Source: an uncultured Anaerotruncus sp.
Lineage (GTDB): Bacteria > Bacillota > Clostridia > Oscillospirales > Acutalibacteraceae
Direction of reading: 5' to 3'
Length of the DNA stretch: 64,000 nucleotides
Assembly (NCBI GenBank): GCA_900539775.1
Contig: UQDL01000003.1
Coordinates: 1-64,000, forward strand
Shown: positions 18,307 to 28,149 of the stretch, in pieces
Numbering within the stretch: the first letter of the stretch is position 1
How the letters are laid out: every line of letters starts with the position of its first letter
The notes under the pieces: model-generated
The model's database searches: none
What the model was told of the DNA's origin: nothing
Seen by the model: only the letters and a program-made list of their open reading frames with translations
Position numbers and translations under genes: made by a program

Positions 18307-18343
18307 AACCGCCGATACTGTTGTATCGGCGGTTTTTCTTTTT
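18307..18343. terminator. Terminator between hsp20 and the DD-carboxypeptidase gene
   Basis: A 12-bp perfect stem AACCGCCGATAC (18307-18318) with GTATCGGCGGTT (18323-18334), loop TGTT, T-rich tails on both strands. It lies between convergent genes. Confidence 0.9.
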
Positions 18344-18355
18344 AGTTATTCTGTT

Positions 18356-19690
18356 TTATTCGCCGCTTTCTTTTTCCTCAAGAGCTTTGCGGCGGCGTGC
18401 TTTTCTTTTTTTGTTTTTGTTAACAACAAGAGCCACATATGCGGCAACGCCTATTGCAACAACAACTATAATAATTTTAACGGCGGTATTCGAGAAAAAC
18501 GATTTAATTGAATTAAGAACCTTCAATAAAGTGGAGAGTTCAACATCATCCGCAGACACCAATTGTGCCGTTGCAACAACCTGATCGCCGTAAATGATAT
18601 CTGCCGTGCAAATTTCATCGCCCTTACTTACCGGTGCTTTTATCTCCTGCGGCTTATCTTTAACTTTTATTATTACGGTTGATTTATCAAGCCCAACCGG
18701 CACTATCGCCGTTACATCATCTTTTGCAACAAGGCGAACCGTATCCGCATCCTTGCCATTTTTAACAGGAACCTCATCAACAACCTCGCTTTTTTCAAGC
18801 ACAGTGGAATACTTCAACTGAGAGAATGCCCAATCAAAAAGAGTGGCGGCATCTATAAAAGAACATTTTTCAACATATCCGTCCTTATTATAATCTATCA
18901 CCGGAGCACCCAAAACAACGGCAAGATAATTATACCCATCCTTACTTGCGGTTGTAACTACGCAATACCCGGCCTCTTCCGTTGAGCCTGTTTTAATGCC
19001 CTTTGCATATTTATAATAATAAGAGACAAAGCCTTTGCGAAGCATTAAATTTGTGTGATAAAACTTTTGGCCGTTATACTCATATTCAACCGTGTCTGCA
19101 ATTTTTGTGAAAGTGGGATTATGAATTGCCGCCAATGCAATTTTCGCCATATCTGCAGCTGTTGTGTAATGATTTTCGTCGTGCAAGCCATCCGGATTAA
19201 CAAAATTTGTGTTTTCGCAGCCGAGAGATTTAACATACTCATTCATTTTTTGCACAAAAGCAGCCCTTGTGCCGCCCACAAATTCAGCGAGCACCTCGGT
19301 TGCATCGCATGCAGAATGAACCATTGTTAAATACAAAAGCTGTTCAACAGTTAGTGTGTCGCCAACCTTCAGACCTGCAACCTGAGCGCCTGTGCCGAGC
19401 AGAATATCAAAAGCTTCTTTTGAAACGGTGACCTCCTGCTGCAGATCATCAACATTTTCTATTGTTACCATGGCGGTAACTATTTTAGTAAGCGAAGCGG
19501 GATACATTTTTTCATTTTGATTTTTCTCTGCAACCACCGGATATGAATTATCATCCAAATTTATAAGCATATAGGCCTTGGAATAAAGTGAAACATCCGG
19601 AGTGTAGGTTGCGGCAAAAGCCGAAACATCTGCAAAAACGGATATTACAATAAAAACCAACGCAGAAAAAAAAGCGGTAAACTTTTTCAT
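18356..19690 (-). CDS. Serine-type D-Ala-D-Ala carboxypeptidase (S11, DacA/PBP5-like)
   Basis: Trims the terminal D-Ala from peptidoglycan stem peptides. The 444-residue protein has a signal peptide (about 1-27), the SxxK motif S66-LT-K69, KTG at 233-235, a C-terminal domain and a membrane segment near 408-428 followed by a basic tail. The second catalytic motif, normally SxN, reads S126-A-C128: Asn replaced by Cys (checked in the nucleotides). AAAGGTG precedes the ATG. Overall architecture is otherwise standard, so it is probably active, but the variant should be tested. Confidence 0.93.
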   Translation of the reverse strand: MKKFTAFFSALVFIVISVFADVSAFAATYTPDVSLYSKAYMLINLDDNSYPVVAEKNQNEKMYPASLTKIVTAMVTIENVDDLQQEVTVSKEAFDILLGTGAQVAGLKVGDTLTVEQLLYLTMVHSACDATEVLAEFVGGTRAAFVQKMNEYVKSLGCENTNFVNPDGLHDENHYTTAADMAKIALAAIHNPTFTKIADTVEYEYNGQKFYHTNLMLRKGFVSYYYKYAKGIKTGSTEEAGYCVVTTASKDGYNYLAVVLGAPVIDYNKDGYVEKCSFIDAATLFDWAFSQLKYSTVLEKSEVVDEVPVKNGKDADTVRLVAKDDVTAIVPVGLDKSTVIIKVKDKPQEIKAPVSKGDEICTADIIYGDQVVATAQLVSADDVELSTLLKVLNSIKSFFSNTAVKIIIVVVAIGVAAYVALVVNKNKKRKARRRKALEEKESGE

Positions 19691-19840
19691 ACTCTTGACA
19701 CCTTTTAGAATAAAATATATTATATAGGAAATGCACTTTACGGCACTGATGATATTTTAACATTTTTAAACGCCGTTTAAAAGACTTATTGAATAAAAAA
19801 ATATTAAGATTGAGTAAAATTCAAATTTACGAAAGGCACA

Positions 19841-20527
19841 GTGAATTTTATGGTTTATATTACAGGAGACACTCACGGCGATATATCGTGGTTTAAAAAC
19901 CCAAAGCTTAAAAAGCTTGGCGAAAAAGACATTTTAATAATTTGCGGCGATTTTGGCTTTTTGTGGAATCCAAACAGCGAAACCGAAAAGAAAAACTTAG
20001 AAATACTGAAAAGCAAAAAATACACAATTTGCTTTTTGGACGGTTCACACGAAAACTTTGATATGCTGAACGCTTACACACCGTATCGCTGGAAGGGCGG
20101 AAACGCACACAAAATAGCAAACAACATTTTCCACCTGATGCGAGGAGAGATTTTTACATTTGACGATAAAACCTTTTTCGTTATGGGCGGCGGAGAAAGC
20201 GATGACCGTGATATGCGTGAGCCCGGTGTTTCTTGGTGGGACGAGGAAATGCCAAACGCAGAAGAAATTAAAAACGCAGAAGATAATTTAAGAGATTCAA
20301 ATTATAATGTGAACTACATATTATCTTATGAAGCGCCGGCAATAGCAAAGGATTTTCTGAAGTTGCATTTAAAAGAAGCGGCAAAGATTACTCCGCTGAA
20401 CACGTATTTGCAGGAGCTTGCTAAAAATGTGGACTACTATCATTGGTATTTTGGTTCACTTCACACCGATATGCAGATCAGCAAAAAGATGACCGCCGTG
20501 TTCAACGAAATTCACGAAATAAAATAA
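19841..20527 (+). CDS. Calcineurin-like metallophosphoesterase, degenerate metal site
   Basis: 228 residues starting with VYITGDTHGD and ICGDFGFLW, and GSHENFD at the GNHE position, typical of a phosphoesterase family in Clostridia. Two metal-binding histidines seem to be lost: the usual THxxP block reads LSYEAP (His to Tyr) and the GHxH block reads GSLH (first His to Ser). The protein may have lost catalysis or changed function. GAAAGG (19831-19836) suits the GTG at 19841 better than the ATG at 19850. Monocistronic, followed by a terminator. Confidence 0.85.
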   Translation: MNFMVYITGDTHGDISWFKNPKLKKLGEKDILIICGDFGFLWNPNSETEKKNLEILKSKKYTICFLDGSHENFDMLNAYTPYRWKGGNAHKIANNIFHLMRGEIFTFDDKTFFVMGGGESDDRDMREPGVSWWDEEMPNAEEIKNAEDNLRDSNYNVNYILSYEAPAIAKDFLKLHLKEAAKITPLNTYLQELAKNVDYYHWYFGSLHTDMQISKKMTAVFNEIHEIK

Positions 20528-20540
20528 CGCACACAATTGC

Positions 20541-20578
20541 AAAGGGCTGCGCAGACTTTTAAGCTGCACAGCCCTTTT
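20541..20578 (+). terminator. Terminator after the metallophosphoesterase gene
   Basis: AAAGGGCTG and CAGCCCTTTT arms with an inner CAG/CTG pairing, ending in TTTTG. Confidence 0.8.
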
Positions 20579-20641
20579 GTTATCGTTTATATATTCTTCC
20601 GAAAAAGGCGCATCAGCACACTTAGCACAGAAACACCCATT

Positions 20642-21616
20642 TTAAGCATTATTGAAAGAATTTGAATGCTTTGCCTTTTTGCCACTGAAATTTGCATTAA
20701 CGGCATATATACCAACGCAAACAAGAATCAGCGATGCCAAGCTTTTAACATTAAACGCTTCCGCAGTTTCTCCCAGCATAAGTGCGGAAAGCAACACACC
20801 GAAAACAGGATTCATGAAACCCGTTACGGCAACCCGTGAAACGGGATTATGCTTTAACAGCAAGCTCCAAACCGTGTAAGCAACGGCGGAAATAAGCGCA
20901 AGATAAAGCAAAATCAAAATGCTTTTCACGCCGGATTTAACATAAATTCTGCCGCCTGCGGCATAAGCGCAAACGCTCATTATTATTCCGCCCGCAAGAA
21001 ACTGCCAACCGGAAAGCGCAACAGGATCATCCGTTTGCGAAAATCTTTTAACAAGGACTCCGGAAACAGAATAAGCAAAAGCCGAAAGAACAATTGCACC
21101 GTCTCCGTTTAAGCTGAATCCGCCGAATCCTCCAGATTGAAAATTTATAAGTACAACGCCGGCGAAACCGATGGCAGCACCGATTATTTTTGGAGCCGTA
21201 AGTTTTTCCATTTTAAAAACGAGTGACGAAATGAGCAAAGAAAGAAAAACGCTCAGCGAATCAAGCACACTTGCCTTAACACCGCTTGTATGTGCAAGGC
21301 CGATATAAAACATTGTGTATTGCATAACAGTTTGAAACGCACACAAAATGAAGCAATGCTTTAATTGAGATTTACCATGCAACAACAAAGGCTTTTTGGC
21401 AAGCAATGATCCGAAGACGATAACGAGCACACCTGCCGCAGCAAATCTGATGCCGGCAAAAAGAATTTGCGCCGCAGTATTTGATTGCGAAACTCCGAAA
21501 AGCTTATAACCGATTTTTACAATAGGGAAAGCAGAGCCCCAAAGCAGGCAGCAAAGCACCGCAAGCGGCAACATAATGCCGAATTTTGAAAGATTGATTT
21601 TTTTAGATTTGCCCAT
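20642..21616 (-). CDS. EamA-family (DMT) membrane transporter
   Basis: 324 residues with about ten hydrophobic helices in two EamA repeats, typical of the drug/metabolite transporter superfamily. The N-terminal FPIVKIGYKL and the GIYAVN end of the second repeat fit. Substrate unknown. Its start overlaps the end of the upstream alcohol dehydrogenase gene by 14 bp and has no good Shine-Dalgarno, so it is probably translationally coupled. Confidence 0.9.
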   Translation of the reverse strand: MGKSKKINLSKFGIMLPLAVLCCLLWGSAFPIVKIGYKLFGVSQSNTAAQILFAGIRFAAAGVLVIVFGSLLAKKPLLLHGKSQLKHCFILCAFQTVMQYTMFYIGLAHTSGVKASVLDSLSVFLSLLISSLVFKMEKLTAPKIIGAAIGFAGVVLINFQSGGFGGFSLNGDGAIVLSAFAYSVSGVLVKRFSQTDDPVALSGWQFLAGGIIMSVCAYAAGGRIYVKSGVKSILILLYLALISAVAYTVWSLLLKHNPVSRVAVTGFMNPVFGVLLSALMLGETAEAFNVKSLASLILVCVGIYAVNANFSGKKAKHSNSFNNA

Positions 21617-22709
21617 TTAATTTAAACACTCTTTTATATATTTCTTCTACATCGGCGGATGTTAATGTTGTTGGATTATTAAGTAATCTGTCTACATTAA
21701 CACCGGCCGCAAAGCCTTGAACAAGCTTTTCATCCGCCCTCGGCGATTCAAGGCCGAAATCATCAACAAGCGCTCTGAATGCGGCGGCACCGCCTGCCGA
21801 ATTTTTTGCGCCAAGCATAACACCAAGTTCATCAAGGGTTTTAAGCACATATTCCCTGCCGCGCTTGTCGTTTACAAAAGAATTATTTTGATTCATATAA
21901 TTCCAAATTTCCGCTAAATTAACGGCAACGGAATGGCCGTGCGCCGTGTGGCAATTTATTGTGATGTTATAGCACATTGCATGAGCCGATGTGGTTGAAG
22001 TGATATTGATTGCTTTTCCTGCAAAGTAGGAAGACAACAGCATATTTCTGTTTGCAACAGATTCATTTGCAATGTATCCGTTTTTATTTTGCACAAAAAG
22101 CCTTATTGCTTTTTCTGCATATTCTTTGCTTTGCGATGTGCTTTTAACATTCCAATAGCTTTCTATTGCATGGCAAAGCGCATCCATTGCCGTGCATCTT
22201 CTTTGGTAAGGCGGCACGGTTTTTAAAAACGTTTCATCAAGCAACACCAAATCAGGCAAAAAGCCGCTGTGAGTGATTGAGTGCTTTTCAACATCATTTA
22301 CATAAAATATAGAATAGCGTGTTGCTTCAGAACCCGTGCCCGAAGTTGTCGGAATTGCAAAGAAACCTATATCATTATCATCCATCGGCTTTAAAAGTGC
22401 GGTTTCGGCATCATTGGTTACAAGCAATTTAATCATTTTTGCCGAATCAAGCACAGAGCCTCCGCCGGCGCCGATTATATAATCACAAGAATTCTTTTTA
22501 TAAAGTTCTGCTGCGGCGAGCATATCCTCATACCTTGGATTTGGGCGAACAGTGCTCCACACCGTTAAATCATATTCATTTGAAAGAAAATCAAAAGCAT
22601 CCGTTTTCATAAAGGATTTTCCACAGCACAAAAACGGCTTTTTACAATCTGCAAGCTGCGTAAATTCATTTAAATCTTTTAAAATATATCCTTTTTCCTG
22701 TGTAGACAA
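21603..22709 (-). CDS. Iron-containing alcohol dehydrogenase family protein
   Basis: 368 residues of the group III Fe-ADH family: the nucleotide-binding GAGGGSVLDSAK, PTTSGTGSEAT, and the metal-binding histidines in DALCHAIES and TAHGHSVAVNL. The overall pattern is like phosphonoacetaldehyde reductase-type members, but the substrate cannot be fixed. A TTG at 22709 has GGAG 8 bases upstream; the GTG at 22718 overlaps that GGAG, so 22709 is preferred. Co-directional and overlapping with the EamA gene, suggesting reduction and export or import of a related compound. Confidence 0.87.
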   Translation of the reverse strand: MSTQEKGYILKDLNEFTQLADCKKPFLCCGKSFMKTDAFDFLSNEYDLTVWSTVRPNPRYEDMLAAAELYKKNSCDYIIGAGGGSVLDSAKMIKLLVTNDAETALLKPMDDNDIGFFAIPTTSGTGSEATRYSIFYVNDVEKHSITHSGFLPDLVLLDETFLKTVPPYQRRCTAMDALCHAIESYWNVKSTSQSKEYAEKAIRLFVQNKNGYIANESVANRNMLLSSYFAGKAINITSTTSAHAMCYNITINCHTAHGHSVAVNLAEIWNYMNQNNSFVNDKRGREYVLKTLDELGVMLGAKNSAGGAAAFRALVDDFGLESPRADEKLVQGFAAGVNVDRLLNNPTTLTSADVEEIYKRVFKLNGQI

Positions 22710-22775
22710 TACATTCACTCCAAATCATTGTATTATTATAAAAAGGCTTTGCAAAACAAAATTTGAAAAGCAAGT

Positions 22776-22820
22776 GAAAAAGCCCGCAAGCAGGCATATG
22801 CCCAAATTGCGGGGCTTTTT
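22776..22820 (-). terminator. Terminator after the alpha/beta hydrolase gene
   Basis: Minus strand stem AAAAGCCCCGCAA with TTGCGGGCTTTTT around a 17-base loop, ending in a T-run. Confidence 0.85.
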
Positions 22821-22847
22821 AATTTATATCCTTAAAAACACTGTAAA

Positions 22848-23768
22848 TCAGCAATTAGCATCTAAAAATTCATCTATGCCTTCATAAACCTCTTGCCTGT
22901 TTGTTTCGTTCAAAACTTCGTGGCGGCAACCCGGGAAAAGCTTAACCGTAACATTTGTGTGGCCGGAAGCCTTCATCTTGTCTGCAACCTCGTTAATACC
23001 CTTTGAATATGCACCTACGGGGTCATCCGCACCCGCAACAAGCAAAATCGGCAAATCCTTTTTAACGGTGTTATAACATTCAGCGCTGTTTGCCCAAACA
23101 TTAAGATTAACCAAATCATTCATGCCTTTAACGGTAAACAGGAAGCCGCAATAGTCATCATCAATATATTTTTGAACAATGGCAGAATCTCTTGTCAGCC
23201 AATCAAACGACGTTTTTTTGTCTGTTTTTTTATTGAAGCTGCCAAATGTTATTTTATCGAGCATTTTTGATTTATAGGTGCTTCCTTTAATGCTTGCAAT
23301 AAGATTTGAAATTGCCTTTCCCATACCGGCAGCCGGATTACTGCCGCCTGTGCCCATATAAACCGAAGCATCGCTTGCACCGGGATAAGCACAGTCAAAG
23401 CAGCGAACGATAAACGAGCCCATGGAGTGGCCAAACATAATTATCTTTTTATCAGGAAATTCCTTTTTGGCAAGATCATAAACGGTTTTTAAATCCTTAA
23501 CAAGATTTTTATATCCGTCGTTTTCGCCAAAGTAGCCAAGCAGCTCGGTTTTTTGATTTGATTTGCCGTGATTTGCCATATCATGCATAAACACGGCATA
23601 GCCCATATCCGTTAAGTGCTTAACATAATCGGCATATCTGTTGATATGCTCTGCCATTCCGTGGTGAATTATAACCACAGCCCTTACCTCGCCCTCGGGT
23701 AAAAATTCGCAGCCGTGTATCCGGCAAACACCCGTGGCGGATTTGAAAGAAAATTCCTTCGTTTTCAT
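22848..23768 (-). CDS. Alpha/beta hydrolase, monoacylglycerol lipase/lysophospholipase-like
   Basis: 306 residues of the serine aminopeptidase S33/lysophospholipase group. The oxyanion region IIHHGMAEH is at 33-41, the nucleophile elbow GHSMGS holds S115, the acid is in GADDPVG and the catalytic His in CRHEVLNE near the C-terminus. No signal peptide, so cytoplasmic. GGGGG precedes the ATG. It is a single-gene unit between its own upstream region and a terminator. Confidence 0.9.
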   Translation of the reverse strand: MKTKEFSFKSATGVCRIHGCEFLPEGEVRAVVIIHHGMAEHINRYADYVKHLTDMGYAVFMHDMANHGKSNQKTELLGYFGENDGYKNLVKDLKTVYDLAKKEFPDKKIIMFGHSMGSFIVRCFDCAYPGASDASVYMGTGGSNPAAGMGKAISNLIASIKGSTYKSKMLDKITFGSFNKKTDKKTSFDWLTRDSAIVQKYIDDDYCGFLFTVKGMNDLVNLNVWANSAECYNTVKKDLPILLVAGADDPVGAYSKGINEVADKMKASGHTNVTVKLFPGCRHEVLNETNRQEVYEGIDEFLDANC

Positions 23769-23870
23769 AATTTAACCCCCAACATAAATTTTATAAAGCC
23801 GGCAGCAAAGCCCTTAATCCATGCCACCTGCAATTTTATTATAATAAGCACCTTAATAAAAAGCACTTAA

Positions 23871-24740
23871 CTATAAAACCCCGGTTAAATCGAAAGGCGG
23901 AATAAAATCCTTGCCGGCAGAATCAAGTTCCTGCACGAAAACATTTTGAAATCCCACATCAATTGCATGGGAAACCACCTTTTCATATTCACGCCGTGTT
24001 ATTTTTCTGTTTATTTCCGGGCAAGCAGACAAATCGCCGCACGGAGTGTATTGCGACATCAGGCTCAAATACACCTGTGGAAAATTATTTGCCGCATAAT
24101 CAATTATTTCAACAGCCGAATTTGTGTTTTGCGGCAAAATCAAGTGGCGGATTATAACACCTTTTTGCATAACATCACCGCAAAATTCGCATTTTGGTTG
24201 CTGGCGCACCATTTCTGCAATTGCCGCCTTTGCAACTTCCGGATAATTTGCTGCTTTGCCGTATCTTTGAGCTTTATCGTTTCTGATATATTTAAAATCC
24301 GGCAAATATATATCAATAAGACCGTCAAGGAATTTCAGTGTTTCAATATTTTCATACCCGCCCGAATTATAAACAACGGGCACAGGGCATTTCCATTTTG
24401 AAAGCACATTTGCAAGGCGAAGCGCATAATGAGTGGGATTAACCAGATTTATATTATTTGCGCCGCTTTCTATCAAGCGTTCAAATATTTCAATAAGCTT
24501 TTCATCAGAAACCACAACGCCCTTATTTTCAAGGCTGATTTCATGATTTTGGCAAAAAACGCATTTTAAATTACAGCCGCTGAAAAACACGGTGCCGCTG
24601 CCGTTTTTACCGCTTATGCAAGGCTCTTCCCAATAATGAAGAGCCGCCCTTGCAAGCCTGAACTCCTGCGGAGACGCACAAAATCCGAGATTGTTTTTTC
24701 TGTTTGCCCCGCACATTCTGGGGCATTGATTGCAAATCAT
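23871..24740 (-). CDS. Radical SAM protein, pyruvate formate-lyase activase-like
   Basis: 289 residues. The SAM cluster motif is C56-x3-C60-x2-C63 (SGCNLKCVFCQN). Four further cysteines at the N-terminus (C3, C6, C10, C21) and a CEFCGD pair later suggest extra cluster or zinc sites. It resembles PflA/PflX-type activases of unknown target; no glycyl-radical enzyme is in the window. Its ATG overlaps the rsmI stop (ATGA), so it is the last gene of the lepA-trmN6-rsmI cluster. Confidence 0.9.
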   Translation of the reverse strand: MICNQCPRMCGANRKNNLGFCASPQEFRLARAALHYWEEPCISGKNGSGTVFFSGCNLKCVFCQNHEISLENKGVVVSDEKLIEIFERLIESGANNINLVNPTHYALRLANVLSKWKCPVPVVYNSGGYENIETLKFLDGLIDIYLPDFKYIRNDKAQRYGKAANYPEVAKAAIAEMVRQQPKCEFCGDVMQKGVIIRHLILPQNTNSAVEIIDYAANNFPQVYLSLMSQYTPCGDLSACPEINRKITRREYEKVVSHAIDVGFQNVFVQELDSAGKDFIPPFDLTGVL

Positions 24741-25570
24741 ATTTCGCTTTCCAAAAGTTCCTTGTAAATATCCGATTTTTTAAACGGAGAGCTTGCAGCC
24801 GCCTCTTTTGCGGCACGGCTCATAGTCATGCCGGATTGAACAAGCGCCGCAGCTTTTTTTACGGCATCATCCAAGGTGATTTCCTGCTCTGTTTCTTGAT
24901 TTTTACCCTCTATAATCAAAACCATTTCGCCTTTCAAATGACCATCGCCGTAAAGCTCATTTGCATCTTTCAAGGTTGTTTTAATTACTTCTTCATGAAT
25001 TTTAGTTATTTCACGCACTATGGCAATTTCTCTGTTTCCGAGAGCGGAATACAAATCCGCAAGCGTGCTTGCAAGCTTATGCGGAGCCTCGTAAAAGACC
25101 ATTGTTCGTTTTTCATCTTTAATTTCATCAAGATGCTCGAAGCGAGATTTTTTTGAAACGCTTAAAAAGCCTTCAAAAGTAAAGCGCCCCGTATCCATTC
25201 CGGAAATTGCAAGCGCCGTGGCAAAAGCGGTAGGCCCGGGAACGGAAACCACCTGAATTCCTTTTTCATGGCATTGCTGCACAAGCTCCCTGCCGGGATC
25301 TGAAATTGCAGGCATACCGGCATCGGTTACTATGGCGCAATCCTCGCCGGCGGCAATTCTTGCGCAAATAAGCTCTCCTTTTTCACGCTTATTGTGTTCA
25401 TAATAACTGACAGCTTCTTTTTTTATACCAAAGTGATTAAGTATTTTAAGAGTAACTCTTGTGTCCTCAGCGGCAATAAAATCAACATCCGCAAGAGTTT
25501 GCACCGCACGTGGAGACAAATCAGAAAGATTGCCTATCGGCGTGCCCACAACATATAATTTTCCGCTCAT
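24737..25570 (-). CDS. rsmI: 16S rRNA (cytidine(1402)-2'-O)-methyltransferase
   Basis: Methylates the ribose of C1402 in the decoding centre of 16S rRNA. The 277-residue tetrapyrrole methylase-fold protein opens with LYVVGTPIGNLSDLS and has the AEDTR and SDPGRELV blocks of RsmI. It overlaps the upstream methyltransferase by 4 bp and the radical SAM gene by 4 bp. The yabB-rsmI order matches other Firmicutes. Confidence 0.96.
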   Translation of the reverse strand: MSGKLYVVGTPIGNLSDLSPRAVQTLADVDFIAAEDTRVTLKILNHFGIKKEAVSYYEHNKREKGELICARIAAGEDCAIVTDAGMPAISDPGRELVQQCHEKGIQVVSVPGPTAFATALAISGMDTGRFTFEGFLSVSKKSRFEHLDEIKDEKRTMVFYEAPHKLASTLADLYSALGNREIAIVREITKIHEEVIKTTLKDANELYGDGHLKGEMVLIIEGKNQETEQEITLDDAVKKAAALVQSGMTMSRAAKEAAASSPFKKSDIYKELLESEI

Positions 25571-26298
25571 TTATCGTACCCATCGGCATAAGAACCGTAA
25601 ATTTTAAGCATTTCACCGGTGAATTTGCCGTTTTCTTTTTTTATTTGCAGCAGCGGCTCTATGCGTATAAAGGGTTTTGCATTTTTTTTGCCCTCCACAA
25701 GAAATAAAAACGGCTCTTCACCGCTTTTATCAACCACAAAGCGCAGCCTTTTAGGCTCCAAGCTGTGGCGGCGCATAATTTCAAGCGCATCCACAAGCCT
25801 TTCTGGACGATGGCACATGCAAAACCTACCGCCGTATTTAAGCAGATAATTTGCGGCAAGAACCGCATCCTCAATATTGCAACAAATCTCATGGCGTGCA
25901 ATTTTTGCACTTTCGCCGAGAGATTCAATGCCAGTGCCTACGGGTTTATAAGGAGGATTCATTGTTACGAGCGAGAAGCCCTCTGCCGGAAAATGCTGCC
26001 TTATCTGCCTTAAATCGCAATGATGCACGGTGAGCCTGTTTTGCAACGAATTATGCTCTATGCTGCGATTTACCTGATCAACGGCATTTTGCTGAATATC
26101 AAGGCACTGCACCCTTTCCGGTTTTGGATTTCTTAACCAAAGAAACGGAATAATTCCGCATCCCGTGCCCATATCCATTGCCGCATCTTTATCCTTAGGC
26201 GCTGCAAAATCCGCCAAAAGCAGAGCATCGGTGCCAAAGGTGTGTTGAGGTGTTACCTCTATATAAACATCATCGGAAAGTCTTTCGTATTTTGCCAT
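25567..26298 (-). CDS. tRNA1(Val) (adenine(37)-N6)-methyltransferase (YfiC/YabB type)
   Basis: A 243-residue class I SAM methyltransferase. The SAM-binding DMGTGCGIIPF and the N6-adenine catalytic motif NPPYK are intact. Position directly upstream of rsmI with a 4-bp overlap supports the YabB assignment. The Shine-Dalgarno is weak (GAAAGG 16 bases away). Confidence 0.92.
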   Translation of the reverse strand: MAKYERLSDDVYIEVTPQHTFGTDALLLADFAAPKDKDAAMDMGTGCGIIPFLWLRNPKPERVQCLDIQQNAVDQVNRSIEHNSLQNRLTVHHCDLRQIRQHFPAEGFSLVTMNPPYKPVGTGIESLGESAKIARHEICCNIEDAVLAANYLLKYGGRFCMCHRPERLVDALEIMRRHSLEPKRLRFVVDKSGEEPFLFLVEGKKNAKPFIRIEPLLQIKKENGKFTGEMLKIYGSYADGYDK

Positions 26299-26326
26299 AA
26301 TTTGAAAAGATTAACCTTTCACAAAT

Positions 26327-28147
26327 TTATTTATCATCATCTGAAGAAAGCTTAAGCACAGCCATAAATGCCTCCTGCGGAACTTCAACCGTGCCGAAGT
26401 GGCGCATACGCTTTTTACCCTCTTTTTGCTTTTCAAGCAATTTTTTCTTTCTTGTTACATCGCCGCCATAGCACTTTGCAAGCACATCCTTACGAAGCGC
26501 CTTAACGGTTTCCCTTGCAATAACCTTGCCGCCGATTGCAACCTGAATAGGCACCTCAAAAAGGTGGCGAGGTATATTGTCTTTAAGCTTTTCCGCAATT
26601 TTTCTTGCACGCGGATAAGCCTTATCGGCATGAATAATAAACGAAAGAGCATCTATTATATCGCCGTTTAGCATAACATCAACCTTAACAAGATTGCTGC
26701 GCCTGTATTCCGAAACCTCATAATCAAACGATGCATAGCCCCTGGTGCGTGATTTAAGCGCATCAAAAAAATCATAGATGATTTCGTTAAGCGGAAGTTC
26801 ATAGCTTATATCAACTCTGTCCGGCGTGATATAAGTCATTGTTTTAAACACGCCGCGTCTGTCCTGGCACATATCCATAATTGTGCCAACAAATTCGCTT
26901 GGCGCATATATGTTGGCATTGCAAAACGGTTCTTCGCAATAATCAATCAAAGCCGGATCGGGATAATTTGTAGGATTATCGATTTCCTTCAAGCTTCCGT
27001 CGGTCATATGAATTTTGTAAACAACACTCGGAACGGTTGTAACAAGATCAAGATTATATTCTCTTTCAAGCCTTTCCTGAATTATTTCAAGATGCAAAAG
27101 CCCAAGAAAACCGCATCTGAAGCCAAAGCCGAGCGCACCGGAGGTTTCCGGTTCAAATGAAAGAGAGGCATCGTTGAGTTGCAGCTTTTCAAGAGCATCA
27201 CGCAAAGCCTCATAATCAGCGCCGTCTGCCGGATAAACACCGCAGAACACCATAGGATTTATTTTTTTATAACCCGGAAGCGGTTCTTCTGCAGGGTAAG
27301 AGGCGGTTGTTACAGTATCGCCGACGCGGGCATCATGCACCGTTTTGATTGAAGCCGTTATATAACCAACCTCGCCCGCCGTAAGCTCCGGTGCCTTTTC
27401 CATATATGTGGCACGCATATACCCCACCTCAACAACGGTGAACTCTGCTCCGGTTGCCATCATGCGCATAGTATCGCCGGCCTTAATTTTGCCATCCATA
27501 ACGCGCACATAAACAATAACGCCTCTATAAGAATCATAAACGGAATCAAAGATAAGCGCACGAAGCGGTTTTGAATCATCGCCCTGCGGAGGTCTTACCT
27601 CGTTAACGATATATTCCAAAATTTCGTCAACATTTTCCCCTGTTTTTGCAGAAACACGGGGAGCATCAAGGCAAGGAATGCCTATAACCTCTTCGACCTC
27701 CTCGGCAACCGCCTGAGGATCTGCGGCAGGCAAATCAATTTTGTTTATAACAGGCAAAATATCCAAATCATGATCAAGAGCAAGATAAGTGTTTGCAAGT
27801 GTTTGCGCTTCAACGCCCTGAGATGCATCAACTATAAGCAATGCGCCCTCACAGGCAGCAAGGGATCTTGAAACCTCATAATTAAAATCCACATGGCCCG
27901 GAGTGTCAATCAAATTAAATTCATAAAGCTCGCCGTTTTTTGCTTTGTAATCAAGTTTAACCGCATGAGCCTTGATTGTTATTCCGCGTTCACGCTCCAA
28001 ATCCATATCATCCAAAATCTGATCCTGCATATCACGCTTTTGAACAGATTCGGTAAGTTCCAACAATCTATCCGCAAGAGTGGACTTACCGTGATCTATA
28101 TGAGCAATTATTGAAAAATTTCTTATATGTTCTTTGTTTACAGACAA
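26327..28147 (-). CDS. lepA: Elongation factor 4
   Basis: A ribosome-associated GTPase related to EF-G. 606 residues with the G1 motif AHIDHGKST, DTPGHVDF, NKIDLP and the EF4-specific C-terminal domain ending in RHFGTVEVPQEAFMAVL. The start is TTG at 28147 with GGAGG about 11 bases upstream inside the end of the preceding gene, 2 bp away. Translation is therefore coupled to the nucleotidyltransferase gene. Confidence 0.97.
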   Translation of the reverse strand: MSVNKEHIRNFSIIAHIDHGKSTLADRLLELTESVQKRDMQDQILDDMDLERERGITIKAHAVKLDYKAKNGELYEFNLIDTPGHVDFNYEVSRSLAACEGALLIVDASQGVEAQTLANTYLALDHDLDILPVINKIDLPAADPQAVAEEVEEVIGIPCLDAPRVSAKTGENVDEILEYIVNEVRPPQGDDSKPLRALIFDSVYDSYRGVIVYVRVMDGKIKAGDTMRMMATGAEFTVVEVGYMRATYMEKAPELTAGEVGYITASIKTVHDARVGDTVTTASYPAEEPLPGYKKINPMVFCGVYPADGADYEALRDALEKLQLNDASLSFEPETSGALGFGFRCGFLGLLHLEIIQERLEREYNLDLVTTVPSVVYKIHMTDGSLKEIDNPTNYPDPALIDYCEEPFCNANIYAPSEFVGTIMDMCQDRRGVFKTMTYITPDRVDISYELPLNEIIYDFFDALKSRTRGYASFDYEVSEYRRSNLVKVDVMLNGDIIDALSFIIHADKAYPRARKIAEKLKDNIPRHLFEVPIQVAIGGKVIARETVKALRKDVLAKCYGGDVTRKKKLLEKQKEGKKRMRHFGTVEVPQEAFMAVLKLSSDDDK

Positions 28148-28149
28148 AA

